This document shows, piece by piece, positions 16,742 to 24,842 of a stretch of DNA of 64,000 nucleotides (the stretch's first letter is position 1; each line of letters begins with the position of its first letter). The notes under the pieces were generated by a model. It was not told the DNA's origin, searched no databases, and saw only the letters and a list, made by a program, of their open reading frames with translations. The stretch spans positions 558,001 to 622,000 of the forward strand of contig CAWIHS010000001.1 of the NCBI GenBank assembly GCA_963836005.1, read 5' to 3'. Source of the DNA: CAWIHS01 sp963836005. Its GTDB lineage: Bacteria > Pseudomonadota > Gammaproteobacteria > GRL18. A program made the translations under genes and the position numbers.

Positions 16742-17449
16742 ATGATGAATACAATGCTTAAAATAGATAAAAAAATTGTCAATTACAAAGTGGTAAAAGA
16801 CGAAGCCGCTGCAGCAGAGATCAGCGATAAAAAAGCTGAAACAAACACTGATTTTGACAGTATGCACGAAAATCTACAGCGTCCTGAAATGCTGTTCGGT
16901 TCAACTTACAAAATCAAGACACCGCAGTCAGAACATGCCCTGTATATTACCATTAATGACATGATCCTGAATATGGGTACCGAACATGAAGAACGCCGCC
17001 CTTACGAGGTGTTTATCAATTCCAAGAATATGGAACATTTTCAATGGGTGCTGGCTCTGACCCGAGTTATTTCTGCCGTCTTTCGTAAAGGCGGGGACGT
17101 TTGTTTTCTGGTGGAAGAGCTTAAAGCCGTATTTGACCCCAAAGGCGGCTACTTTAAAAAAGGCGGCGTTTTTATGCCTTCTCTGGTGGCCGAAATCGGC
17201 TGTGCCATTGAATCACATATGAAATTCATCGGCATGCTCAAGGATAGTGAACTGGACGAACATCAGAAAAAACTGATTGAAGCCAAGCGCAAGGAATTCG
17301 AGCAAAAACATCAGCCAGAAAACGCTGAGGACAACGAAAATGATTTTCCAGCCAAGGCCCAGCTCTGCATTAAGTGCCAGACCAAAGCTCTGGTACTTAT
17401 GGATGGCTGTATGACCTGCCTCAACTGCGGCGACAGTAAGTGCGGTTGA
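16742..17449 (+). CDS. nrdJb: Class II ribonucleotide reductase accessory part NrdJb (TSCPD domain plus zinc ribbon)
   Basis: A 235-residue protein, 71 bases after nrdJa. Its core LYITINDMILNMGTEHEERR with PYEVFINSKNMEHFQWV and SAVFRKGGDVCFLVEELK matches the C-terminal TSCPD portion of single-chain NrdJ proteins. The tail carries a zinc ribbon with the redox cysteines (CIKC near 210; CMTCLNCG near 226) that regenerate the active-site disulfide. Both parts are needed for activity in split systems. Charged residues 185-200 form a linker. Confidence 0.85.
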   Translation: MMNTMLKIDKKIVNYKVVKDEAAAAEISDKKAETNTDFDSMHENLQRPEMLFGSTYKIKTPQSEHALYITINDMILNMGTEHEERRPYEVFINSKNMEHFQWVLALTRVISAVFRKGGDVCFLVEELKAVFDPKGGYFKKGGVFMPSLVAEIGCAIESHMKFIGMLKDSELDEHQKKLIEAKRKEFEQKHQPENAEDNENDFPAKAQLCIKCQTKALVLMDGCMTCLNCGDSKCG

Positions 17450-17472
17450 TATAAGTTCTTTGTGTGCGTTTG

Positions 17473-17532
17473 CCCATAAAGCGCGACTCAGCCACCATAA
17501 GTCGCGACTTTGTCCATCATAAGTCGCGACTA
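17473..17532. repeat. Three tandem units containing AGTCGCGACT palindromes
   Basis: CCCATAAAGCGCGACT, CCACCATAAGTCGCGACT and TCCATCATAAGTCGCGACT follow each other at about 20-base spacing. Ends with several spaced copies of one motif are typical of IS21-family termini. No transposase is attached. Confidence 0.55.
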
Positions 17533-17639
17533 TTTTTCTTTTTAATCTTTCTAATACTTAAAATACCAATATTCATTAAAGTAAGAGCTGTATTTATAAT
17601 TACCTGTAAACTTGCTGAGTTGGGGAGTACCTCCACTTA

Positions 17640-17695
17640 GCCTGTCAATCAGCGTCTAAAATTGATCAGGTTTCAGCGTCCAATATTGACCAGTA
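17640..17695. mobile_element. Solo terminal repeat of an IS21-like element
   Basis: TGTCAATCAGCGTCTAAAAT then TGATCAGGTTTCAGCGTCC, followed by AATATTGACCAG. Tandem CAGCGTC-x-A-x-ATTGA-CAG units preceded by TGTCAAT are characteristic of IS21-family ends. No open frame for IstA/IstB remains nearby. Confidence 0.5.
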
Positions 17696-17829
17696 CAGCC
17701 ATTTCCAATTATTTAAAATAGGATACAAGAAGATTTTCTAATCTGGCAGCAGTCGACCCACTTCTGTCTTTTAGAAGATGCTAATATTCTATGTGAATTA
17801 AAAAAAGCAGACCCCCTTTGTTTTCTAAC

Positions 17830-18035
17830 TTTACAGTAATTTTCTGAATTTAAGAGTAGGAACTTTCTTGCCCAAAAACAGGGGGAATTCGGCCAAAACA
17901 GTATATTTTCAGTCCTTTAACTCACTTTTTTTGAATTTTTCATCCATGTTTTACCTGCTCTGAAGCATCAAAATTCTGCAATTCATTGTTGCTTATAGAT
18001 TGAAAAGTGTCATTGAATTGCCTATCTTTATAACA
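17830..18035 (+). mobile_element. IS91-like right-end remnant
   Basis: It matches 9405-9600: GAGTAGGAACTTTCTTGCCC and AAAAACAGGG here correspond to GAGCAGGAGCTTTCTTGTCC and AAAAACAGGG there. Similarity continues through CACTTTTTTTGAATTTTTC to GAAAAGTGTCATTGAATTGCC. It lacks the 22-bp insertion seen at 941-962. From 18036 to 18234 a short open stretch (ITAVLNVKIAHEHLTRVGIE) is followed by stops and is not recognised. Confidence 0.6.
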
Positions 18036-18234
18036 GCCGTCCTCAATGTCAAAATTGCACATGAGCATCTGACTCGTGTAGGAATCGAAGCTCCAGATGG
18101 TGAGAAGATGAACGAGATTGCCGAATGATACGTTGTTAATCCCATTGACATATTCAAGGTGATCTTGAACGATGGATTCGAGTTTTGACCAAAAATGAAA
18201 GGCCTATTTGACCTTGTAGACACTGGACTGAACT

Positions 18235-20907
18235 GTGACCGAGACCAATTACATCATCGACATTCTCATTCTGCTTACAGCGGCCGTCATTGCGGTGCCT
18301 CTGTTTCATAGACTCGGACTTGGTGGGGTGCTGGGTTTTCTGGTCGCCGGTACTCTGGTGGGGCCCTGGGGGCTGGGTTTAATCGCCGCCGTGGACGAGA
18401 TACGACACCTCGCGGAGTTTGGTGTCGTCTTCCTGCTGTTTATCATCGGCATCGAGTTGAAACCGTCACGCCTGTGGGTCATGAGGCGCAGCGTGTTTGG
18501 TCTCGGCACCGCTCAGGTGCTCACCACAGGTACAGCCATCACCCTGGTGGCCTTGGCGCTAGGGATTCCGACGCATTCCGCCCTGGTTGTGGGCTTCGGA
18601 CTGGCACTCTCATCGACCGCCTTCGGTCTGCAGGTACTCGCCGACAGAGGTGAGCTCGGCACAGCCTACGGCCGTTCTGCTTTTGCCATTCTGCTCCTGC
18701 AAGATCTAGCCATCGTACCCCTGATTGCATTGCTACCGATGCTAGCGAAGCAGGATATGACCATCACCCAGGACGTGGAACTTGCCGCGTTGGAATCGGT
18801 GCTGATAATTGTCGGGGTCTTCATTCTGGGTCGCATCCTCCTGCAGCCCATACTCCAACTCGTCGCCGGAAACCGGCGGAATCCCGAGATATTTACCGCC
18901 ACTGGAATTCTGTTGGTGGTTGGTGCCGCATGGCTCACGGAGTGGGCCGGCCTGTCCATGGCCCTCGGAGCTTTTCTCGGCGGCCTGCTATTGGCAGATT
19001 CCCGCTACCGCCATCAAATCATGGCCGACATCCAGCCTTTCCGTGGTTTGCTGCTCGGGCTGTTCTTCATGAGTGTGGGCATGTCCATCAATTTTGGTCT
19101 CCTCGGTCAACAGGGCTTCCTGATGGCTGGACTGGTTGGTGGCCTGTTGCTTCTTAAAGCAGCATTCCTGTGGGTGTTATGCAGGATTACGGGACGCTCT
19201 CATTCTGAATCCGTGCATGTCGCATTGCTGCTCGCCCAGGCAGGGGAATTCGGCTTTATCCTATTCGGGCTGGCCAACATGCTCGGTGTGATGGACGGGG
19301 AACTCTACCAACTGTTGCTGCTCACCATCGCCCTGAGCATGGCGGCTACGCCCCTGTTGGTGAAATTGAGCCCATGGCTTGGTCGGGCTATTGCGAGTAA
19401 GCCTCCGGCTGCCACCCCCACGACCAAGCCTATCCCTGCTTCGCGCAACCATATCATCATCGCAGGCTTCGGTCGGTTCGGGAATTATCTGGCTCGCAAT
19501 CTGTCCAGGGCTGGCGTTCCCTATCTGGTGCTGGAGGTCAATCCAGTACGGGTATCCAGGGCCCAGGCTCTGGATTATCCGGTATTCTATGGGGATGCCA
19601 GTCGCATCGAGGTACTACGCTCTGCAGGTGCGGCCAACGCCTCGATGGTAGTCTTTGCCATGGATCACATGGAGAGCATCGGACAGGCGGTGGTCACAGT
19701 GCGTGAAGCCTTTCCCGAGCTGCCTGTGTATGCCCGCGCATGGGATGTCAGAATGGCCCAGAGGCTGCTCTCCCTGGGTGTCACTTACGCAATTCCCGAG
19801 ACTATGGCGACCAGTTTACAGCTCGCCCGTGACGTATTGCGTGCATCGGGGATCTCTTCGGAAGTTACGGCACGACTCGTCGACGAGAACCACGGTGGGG
19901 AATGGCACAAAATTGCAAAGCCCGCAACAGTCGACAAGAAAACGGGCTACAAGGACATTCTTCTGGTTCTGACGCCGGGCGTCGACGAGACGGCCATCTT
20001 GGGTTATGCATCCGCCCTGGCAGAAGATAATCAGGCAGCCCTAACGGTGGTAGAAGTACTTACAGAGTCCTCAACCGATGCCGAGCAGGGGGTGTCTTCC
20101 CCGGACGAACTGGAAGAACAGATGATGGATAACCGACGCAGACGGCTCGAGGAACTGGTGGTCCGGTTGTACGTTGGCCTTAATGTTCAGACCAAGGTGC
20201 TCGTCGGCAAGCCCCATGAGGAAATTACCCGGGAAGTCATCTCCAATAGCCGGGATCTGGTGCTGAAGGCAGTGGAAGGTGGGCACGGACTGAGACAACG
20301 CCTTTTCGGTGACAACGACTCGCGTTTGTTAAAAACCTGCCCCTGCCCGGTTTTGCTTGTCCGGTCTATACCCCCCAAACCCTACCGTCATCGCTGTATC
20401 TGTGCTGGTGTTTATCAAGACGAAAACCCGGGTGGTCATCGGGACGACAGGTACGCCATAAACCGCAAAATCCTGGAACATGCGACTTGGCTGGCAACCG
20501 CCCAATTTGCCGAACTTCACATTATTCACGCATGGGAAGCCTATGGAGAGCAGTACCTGCGAAGTGGACATTCACCTTTACATTTTGACGCAAACAACTA
20601 TGTTGAACGTGAGCAAAAAAGAAATAAGGAAGCATTAAATATGTGTCTTTCCGAATTGCGTGATTCAATGGCGAGCGATATGCTACCCGCATTCAACCCG
20701 GTGTGTCATATGGCAAAAGGGAACCATCGGGATGAAATTGTCCGGCTCGCTGACAGCATGGAAGCGGACCTGGTCGTCGTAGGCGACTTGGTACACTCGG
20801 GAATCACCAGTTTGATCGTTGAAAGCACCGCTATGACCATCAGCAAACACCTGAACTGCTCCGTGCTCTTCATAAAGCCACAGGAGTTTGTCATCCCCGT
20901 CTATTAG
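18235..20907 (+). CDS. Kef-type monovalent cation:proton antiporter fused to RCK and two Usp domains
   Basis: An 890-residue inner-membrane protein starting at GTG. Residues 1-385 are a CPA2 exchanger: LGVVLGFL-like first helices (GLGGVLGFLVAGTLVGPWG), EFGVVFLLFIIGIELKPSRL, the ion-binding LLLQDLAIVPL, and LLLAQAGEFGFILFG. Residues 403-530 are a TrkA-N/RCK domain (IIIAGFGRFGNYLARNL) that binds nucleotides. Two UspA-like domains follow (about 570-715, with GKPHEEI and PVLLVRS; about 720-885, with KGNHRDEIVRLADSMEADL). Most of the gene is more GC-rich than its neighbours and is flanked by IS relics, so it was probably acquired. K+ versus Na+ is unknown. Confidence 0.85.
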   Translation: MTETNYIIDILILLTAAVIAVPLFHRLGLGGVLGFLVAGTLVGPWGLGLIAAVDEIRHLAEFGVVFLLFIIGIELKPSRLWVMRRSVFGLGTAQVLTTGTAITLVALALGIPTHSALVVGFGLALSSTAFGLQVLADRGELGTAYGRSAFAILLLQDLAIVPLIALLPMLAKQDMTITQDVELAALESVLIIVGVFILGRILLQPILQLVAGNRRNPEIFTATGILLVVGAAWLTEWAGLSMALGAFLGGLLLADSRYRHQIMADIQPFRGLLLGLFFMSVGMSINFGLLGQQGFLMAGLVGGLLLLKAAFLWVLCRITGRSHSESVHVALLLAQAGEFGFILFGLANMLGVMDGELYQLLLLTIALSMAATPLLVKLSPWLGRAIASKPPAATPTTKPIPASRNHIIIAGFGRFGNYLARNLSRAGVPYLVLEVNPVRVSRAQALDYPVFYGDASRIEVLRSAGAANASMVVFAMDHMESIGQAVVTVREAFPELPVYARAWDVRMAQRLLSLGVTYAIPETMATSLQLARDVLRASGISSEVTARLVDENHGGEWHKIAKPATVDKKTGYKDILLVLTPGVDETAILGYASALAEDNQAALTVVEVLTESSTDAEQGVSSPDELEEQMMDNRRRRLEELVVRLYVGLNVQTKVLVGKPHEEITREVISNSRDLVLKAVEGGHGLRQRLFGDNDSRLLKTCPCPVLLVRSIPPKPYRHRCICAGVYQDENPGGHRDDRYAINRKILEHATWLATAQFAELHIIHAWEAYGEQYLRSGHSPLHFDANNYVEREQKRNKEALNMCLSELRDSMASDMLPAFNPVCHMAKGNHRDEIVRLADSMEADLVVVGDLVHSGITSLIVESTAMTISKHLNCSVLFIKPQEFVIPVY

Positions 20908-21058
20908 GCGAAAATTAACTTGACCGGTTCGTATTGCCTCATATAAAAATCAAACTACTTAAAATTTCGCTAGACCTCTTTCGTATAAAATTTATTTATT
21001 ACATCCATTTTATAATGGTTATAGTCCTCATCAATGTCTAGACCAATTGTACAAAATA

Positions 21059-21232
21059 GTAACTACTCAGCGTATCTGGAATAACTCACTAAGTGCTTGA
21101 TATCAGGTATTCATTCCAGAAGACGCCGTAAATACATCCATGTAGGCTTGAATGTGGCATCCATGCCACATACACTTCTTCCACAAATACCTGATATCAA
21201 GCACGATCTTATAAGATACGCTGAGTAGTTAC
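21059..21232. repeat. MITE-like element, family 1, copy 2 (best-preserved ends)
   Basis: Perfect 19-bp inverted ends GTAACTACTCAGCGTATCT / AGATACGCTGAGTAGTTAC enclose 174 bases. TGATATCAGGTATT and its complement lie inside both ends. The centre has a perfect hairpin ATGTGGCAT-CC-ATGCCACAT and the GACGCCGTAAATACATCCAT module. The flanking octamers ACAAAATA and CAAAAATA agree at six of eight positions, suggesting a decayed 8-bp target duplication. No coding capacity. Confidence 0.75.
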
Positions 21233-21425
21233 CAAAAATACAGATATAATTCCGTTGGTCACTTTTGTTTTAGCCTTATCCACATGTCCACAGGTCTGCC
21301 CGACCGCAGAGACCTTCAGGTTTATCTCGCAGGGAATAGCCTGGCCTGTGGGTATGTGAATAAAGCAGTGTTGCAATTCAATCTCACTTTTTAACAGTTT
21401 TTGGGTAAAATGACCCACTCATTCT

Positions 21426-21518
21426 TCAGAAGACCCTGTTTTTTAGTGTTTGATCGGCTCGCCTGGATAGTGCTTTTTCTACAGATTGTACTTTAAATTG
21501 CTGGGTAGATCTTGCCAT
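21426..21518 (-). pseudogene. N-terminal relic of a transposase OrfA-like protein
   Basis: A short frame MARSTQQFKVQSVEKALSRR then ADQTLKNRVF and a stop follows a strong AGGAGACAAAA site. The FKxQxVEKALSR pattern resembles the first helix of IS3-type OrfA proteins. Downstream on the same strand another frame (HIPTGQAIPCEINLKVSAVG) stays open into the MITE-like repeat but is not recognised. The rest of 20908-21754 shows no gene; it probably holds the promoter of the EAL gene. Confidence 0.35.
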
Positions 21519-21754
21519 TTTTGTCTCCTAAAACTAAATTTTTCAGGCGACAGGTATGTTGACATAGGGGGCTATTGAGATTTTTCTTTGATTTCTGAAT
21601 TTAACTCAAGACACAAAACCCCATTTATCGACTATGATAAAATGGATTTTTGTGTTCATAATACCCATATGAATTCATCATTTCCAAAATAGACTCTTAT
21701 TGAACCATTCGAGTCTTGTTAACTTAAACTGAATGGAACCAGAGCAATAAAATC

Positions 21755-23041
21755 ATGCAAGATAAACTGACTCAACTCCATGATCGAGAAACGTTTTTTA
21801 AATTGTTAGCCAGACACATTGTCTCTGTTCACGATCATAAGGTTAAACTTGCCCTGCTTATTGTTGATATTAACCGCTTCGAACGCATTAACAGGCTGCA
21901 TGACTACCCTGTGGGTGATCTTGTTTTAAAGCAATTTAGCAAATTACTGCTAAATGTAAAAAGAGAACAGGACTATCTTGCCCGTATTGGCGACAACCGT
22001 TTCGCACTCATTCTGATCAATATCATGAACACCGGACATGCAAATCTGGCAGCGCAAAAAATCTTACGCCTGTTACAGGTACCCTTTGATATTGATACAG
22101 ACAAAATATTAGTTGAAGCGACGATTGGTATCAGTTTGTGCCCCCTGCATGCGTCCAAAACTACAGCTCTACTTAAAGCCGCTGAGGCTGCACTTGAATC
22201 AGCGAGAAAAAATAAACAGTTAATTGGTATTTCTGAAATCGCCGAAGAAAGCCAGATCTCTGAAACCTGGGATATAGAACTGGCCATAGATGAAGCATTA
22301 CAAACCCAGCAGTTTTCTATTTATTATCAACCCAAGGTTTCTCTAGAAACCGGAAAACCGGTTGGTGCTGAGGCTCTGCTGCGTTGGGAACATCGCGGCA
22401 GAGGCTTTATTTCACCGGAGTTGTTCATCCCTATTGCGGAAAAGACCGGGCATATCAAACCTATTACCGGCTGGATTTTAAACAGTGTATTGCGTCATAG
22501 CTCCAAATGGACCACCAAATGGGGGCAACTGTCTGTTTCTGCCAATATTCCTCCTGATTTGATTTTCCAGCTTGATTTAAAAGACTTCGTTAGTAACGCC
22601 ATTAATTTATGGGGTAATGATAATGTGACCCTGGTGCTGGAGATCATTGAACGTTCCCTGGTAGAAGATACGCAGAAATGTTTTGCCATACTCCAAGAAA
22701 TGCAAGCCATGGGGGTCAAGATATCTATCGATGACTTTGGCACGGGTTACTCGTCCCTGGCTTATTTTAAATCCCTGCCAATCAATGAATTAAAAATCGA
22801 TCAGTCCTTCGTTTTCGATTTGGTCAAAGACCAGGCGCATGAGAATCTGGTACGTCTGATAATCGATCTGGCACACAGTTTTGAACTGCAGACAGTAGCC
22901 GAAGGGGTTGAAGATCAGCCAACATTGAATGCATTAAAATCCATGGGCTGCAATATGGTGCAGGGTTATTTTATCGCCAGACCTATGCCGCATGAGGAAT
23001 TTGAAAACTGGCTGGAAAATTATTCTGGTCTGACGGAGTGA
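21755..23041 (+). CDS. Cyclic di-GMP phosphodiesterase (degenerate GGDEF plus intact EAL)
   Basis: A 428-residue cytosolic protein. The N-terminal domain (1-170) is GGDEF-like (DINRFERINRLHDYPVGDLV) but its active loop reads IGDNRF where GGDEF is expected, so cyclase activity is unlikely. The EAL domain (about 175-425) keeps the key residues: GAEALLRW, SANIPPDL, VLEIIERS, SIDDFGTGYSSLAYFKS, LKIDQSFV, AEGVED and QGYFIARPMP. It should hydrolyse c-di-GMP. No sensor or membrane segment is present. It converges on an HD-GYP gene 26 bases away. Confidence 0.88.
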   Translation: MQDKLTQLHDRETFFKLLARHIVSVHDHKVKLALLIVDINRFERINRLHDYPVGDLVLKQFSKLLLNVKREQDYLARIGDNRFALILINIMNTGHANLAAQKILRLLQVPFDIDTDKILVEATIGISLCPLHASKTTALLKAAEAALESARKNKQLIGISEIAEESQISETWDIELAIDEALQTQQFSIYYQPKVSLETGKPVGAEALLRWEHRGRGFISPELFIPIAEKTGHIKPITGWILNSVLRHSSKWTTKWGQLSVSANIPPDLIFQLDLKDFVSNAINLWGNDNVTLVLEIIERSLVEDTQKCFAILQEMQAMGVKISIDDFGTGYSSLAYFKSLPINELKIDQSFVFDLVKDQAHENLVRLIIDLAHSFELQTVAEGVEDQPTLNALKSMGCNMVQGYFIARPMPHEEFENWLENYSGLTE

Positions 23042-23067
23042 ATACCGCCGTATTGAACAGGTGTATG

Positions 23068-24318
23068 CTATAAAAAAAGCTCGTCGGTTTTAATTCCGTA
23101 AGCACCTGGCTCCAGTCCTCTGGCTACTTTCATACCGCTAACCTGAGAAAGATCGACCGTTTGAAAATCATCATACGGCTGTTTATTATTATCCAGTAAT
23201 AACACCACGATTGGGTATAGACGTTTCAGATCATTGATTTCTGTGACTACACCGACCTCCCCCGTATTCAGCTCAACCAGAGAACCGGTAGGATATAATC
23301 CCACCGTCTGAATGAACTGTTCTACCAGTTCTGCCTGAAACAGCTTACCACGTAAATTATAGAGTTCGGTAATAGCCTCATGAGGATTCAAGGTTTTTTC
23401 GCGATGCGCTTTTTGAGTGGTCATGGCATCATAACTGTCAACAATACCGGCAATACGGCCAAATAATGGAATTTTATCGTTGCGAATACCCAGCTGATAT
23501 CCTGAACCATCAGCACGCTCATGATGCGTAGCAACCATCTGTAATATCGAACGGTGAATATTGGCAGATTTTGCCAGTAATTTTACTCCCAGGGTGACAT
23601 GACGCTTATAAATCTCCATATCTTCGGGAGTAAATTGACTGATTTTTTTGCTCACGCTTTCCGGAAGATCTATTTTACCCACATCCAGTAACATGCCCCC
23701 CAGAGCCAGGGCATTGATATCGCCAGCTTTCAAGCCAAGATGACGTCCAAACTGAGCACACCAGACTGAAGTGCCCAGAGCATGTGAATAACTGTAATCA
23801 TCTGATTTTCTTAATTGTACCAGCAGCATAAAAGCGGATGGATTACGGATAATACTATCGACCGTTGCCTTGATTCCTCGTTTCAGGGAAACAAGATCCA
23901 GTTTTTTACCCTTTTTAAGATCTTCAAAAACTGTACGGGTTCTTTCACTCACCTCATCGAAAATAATGCTCGAAGTTTTTAATTCTTGCTGCAATTCAGT
24001 GGTCGTTTCATACACACATTGTCTATATCGGCTGTATTCATTTTCAGTATGTTCCCCCCGGTCAGGTACAGCGTCTCTGGACAAACTCATCTCGTCTTCA
24101 TTGCCCACGGCCCAATAGCGGGTTTTTGGGGAAAGTCCCTGCTCTATATCTACATAGACATAACTACTGTATTTGCTCAGTTTCTGTATATCCTCGGCAG
24201 ATTCAATCATCATGCCTTCCATCAGATAAGGGGTTTCTATCCATGGGCGATCCAGGCGTGACACAAACATGCCAATTTCCAGACCTTTAATACTTGTTTT
24301 CACTTCCTTTATTGTCAT
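23068..24318 (-). CDS. DUF3391/HD-GYP-domain protein with altered HD and GYP motifs
   Basis: A 416-residue protein with an N-terminal DUF3391 segment (IKGLEIGMFVSRLDRPWIET) and a C-terminal HD-GYP domain (about 170-340). The canonical HDIGK is LDVGK here, so the first metal-binding His is lost, and GSGYPLG is GSGYQLG. Other residues (HALGTSVW, HVTLGVKLL, HHERADGSGY, DSYDAMTT) remain. Catalysis is doubtful; a binding or regulatory role is as likely. I start at the ATG at 24318; a TTG lies six bases upstream. It follows the TerB-like gene by 51 bases. Confidence 0.82.
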   Translation of the reverse strand: MTIKEVKTSIKGLEIGMFVSRLDRPWIETPYLMEGMMIESAEDIQKLSKYSSYVYVDIEQGLSPKTRYWAVGNEDEMSLSRDAVPDRGEHTENEYSRYRQCVYETTTELQQELKTSSIIFDEVSERTRTVFEDLKKGKKLDLVSLKRGIKATVDSIIRNPSAFMLLVQLRKSDDYSYSHALGTSVWCAQFGRHLGLKAGDINALALGGMLLDVGKIDLPESVSKKISQFTPEDMEIYKRHVTLGVKLLAKSANIHRSILQMVATHHERADGSGYQLGIRNDKIPLFGRIAGIVDSYDAMTTQKAHREKTLNPHEAITELYNLRGKLFQAELVEQFIQTVGLYPTGSLVELNTGEVGVVTEINDLKRLYPIVVLLLDNNKQPYDDFQTVDLSQVSGMKVARGLEPGAYGIKTDELFL

Positions 24319-24369
24319 ATGCAAACTTGTGGCTGTTTTGAGAACATCCTGACAACGCCACCTCTGTTC

Positions 24370-24819
24370 CTACAGGGCTTTATAAACCCTATGTTTAGCT
24401 TTGATAAATTCATGATGGGGTACATAAATCAGTTCAGCAATATGACGCACCATATGTTCTTCCAGAGGATCAAGATGAGCATCCACTAAAGCGATCTGCC
24501 ATAAATATTCAATGATTTTTATTTTTTCTGCCTGGGTATAGTGCTGAGCAATTAAGCGGGTAAACTGATGAGAATCAACCGCATTATCCAGTTCCTGCTG
24601 GGCAAGTTCAAATAACTTCAGTGTTTCATTCTCAGAGAGGTTAAAATTAAGCTTTAAAATCTGCCTGACGGTTTTTATTTCATCATCGCGAACATCGTCA
24701 TCCTGCTGCATCATTTCAATCAATAATGCCGCAGTAGCCAATTTCAGCTGATGTTCTTTATCATCCGCCTGCTCTAAAGAGATGTTCTGCTGGAAATAAT
24801 TTAATATAGTTTGCAACAT
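24370..24819 (-). CDS. TerB-like helical protein
   Basis: A 149-residue acidic, all-helical protein with the TerB pattern: two repeats of a metal-binding helix pair, QLKLATAALLIEMMQQDDDV with RDDEIKTVRQIL, and then YLWQIALVDAHLDPLEEHMV with RHIAELI. Such proteins bind divalent metals and often accompany envelope or tellurite-stress genes; their job outside ter loci is unclear. It lies 23 bases after moeA on the same strand and may share its transcript. Confidence 0.7.
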   Translation of the reverse strand: MLQTILNYFQQNISLEQADDKEHQLKLATAALLIEMMQQDDDVRDDEIKTVRQILKLNFNLSENETLKLFELAQQELDNAVDSHQFTRLIAQHYTQAEKIKIIEYLWQIALVDAHLDPLEEHMVRHIAELIYVPHHEFIKAKHRVYKAL

Positions 24820-24842
24820 AATGGCTCGCAGGTTAGTAAATC

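Noticed and set aside
17473..17532. CRISPR-like array
   Set aside because: Only three units, with spacers of a few bases and palindromic IS-end character; no cas genes nearby.
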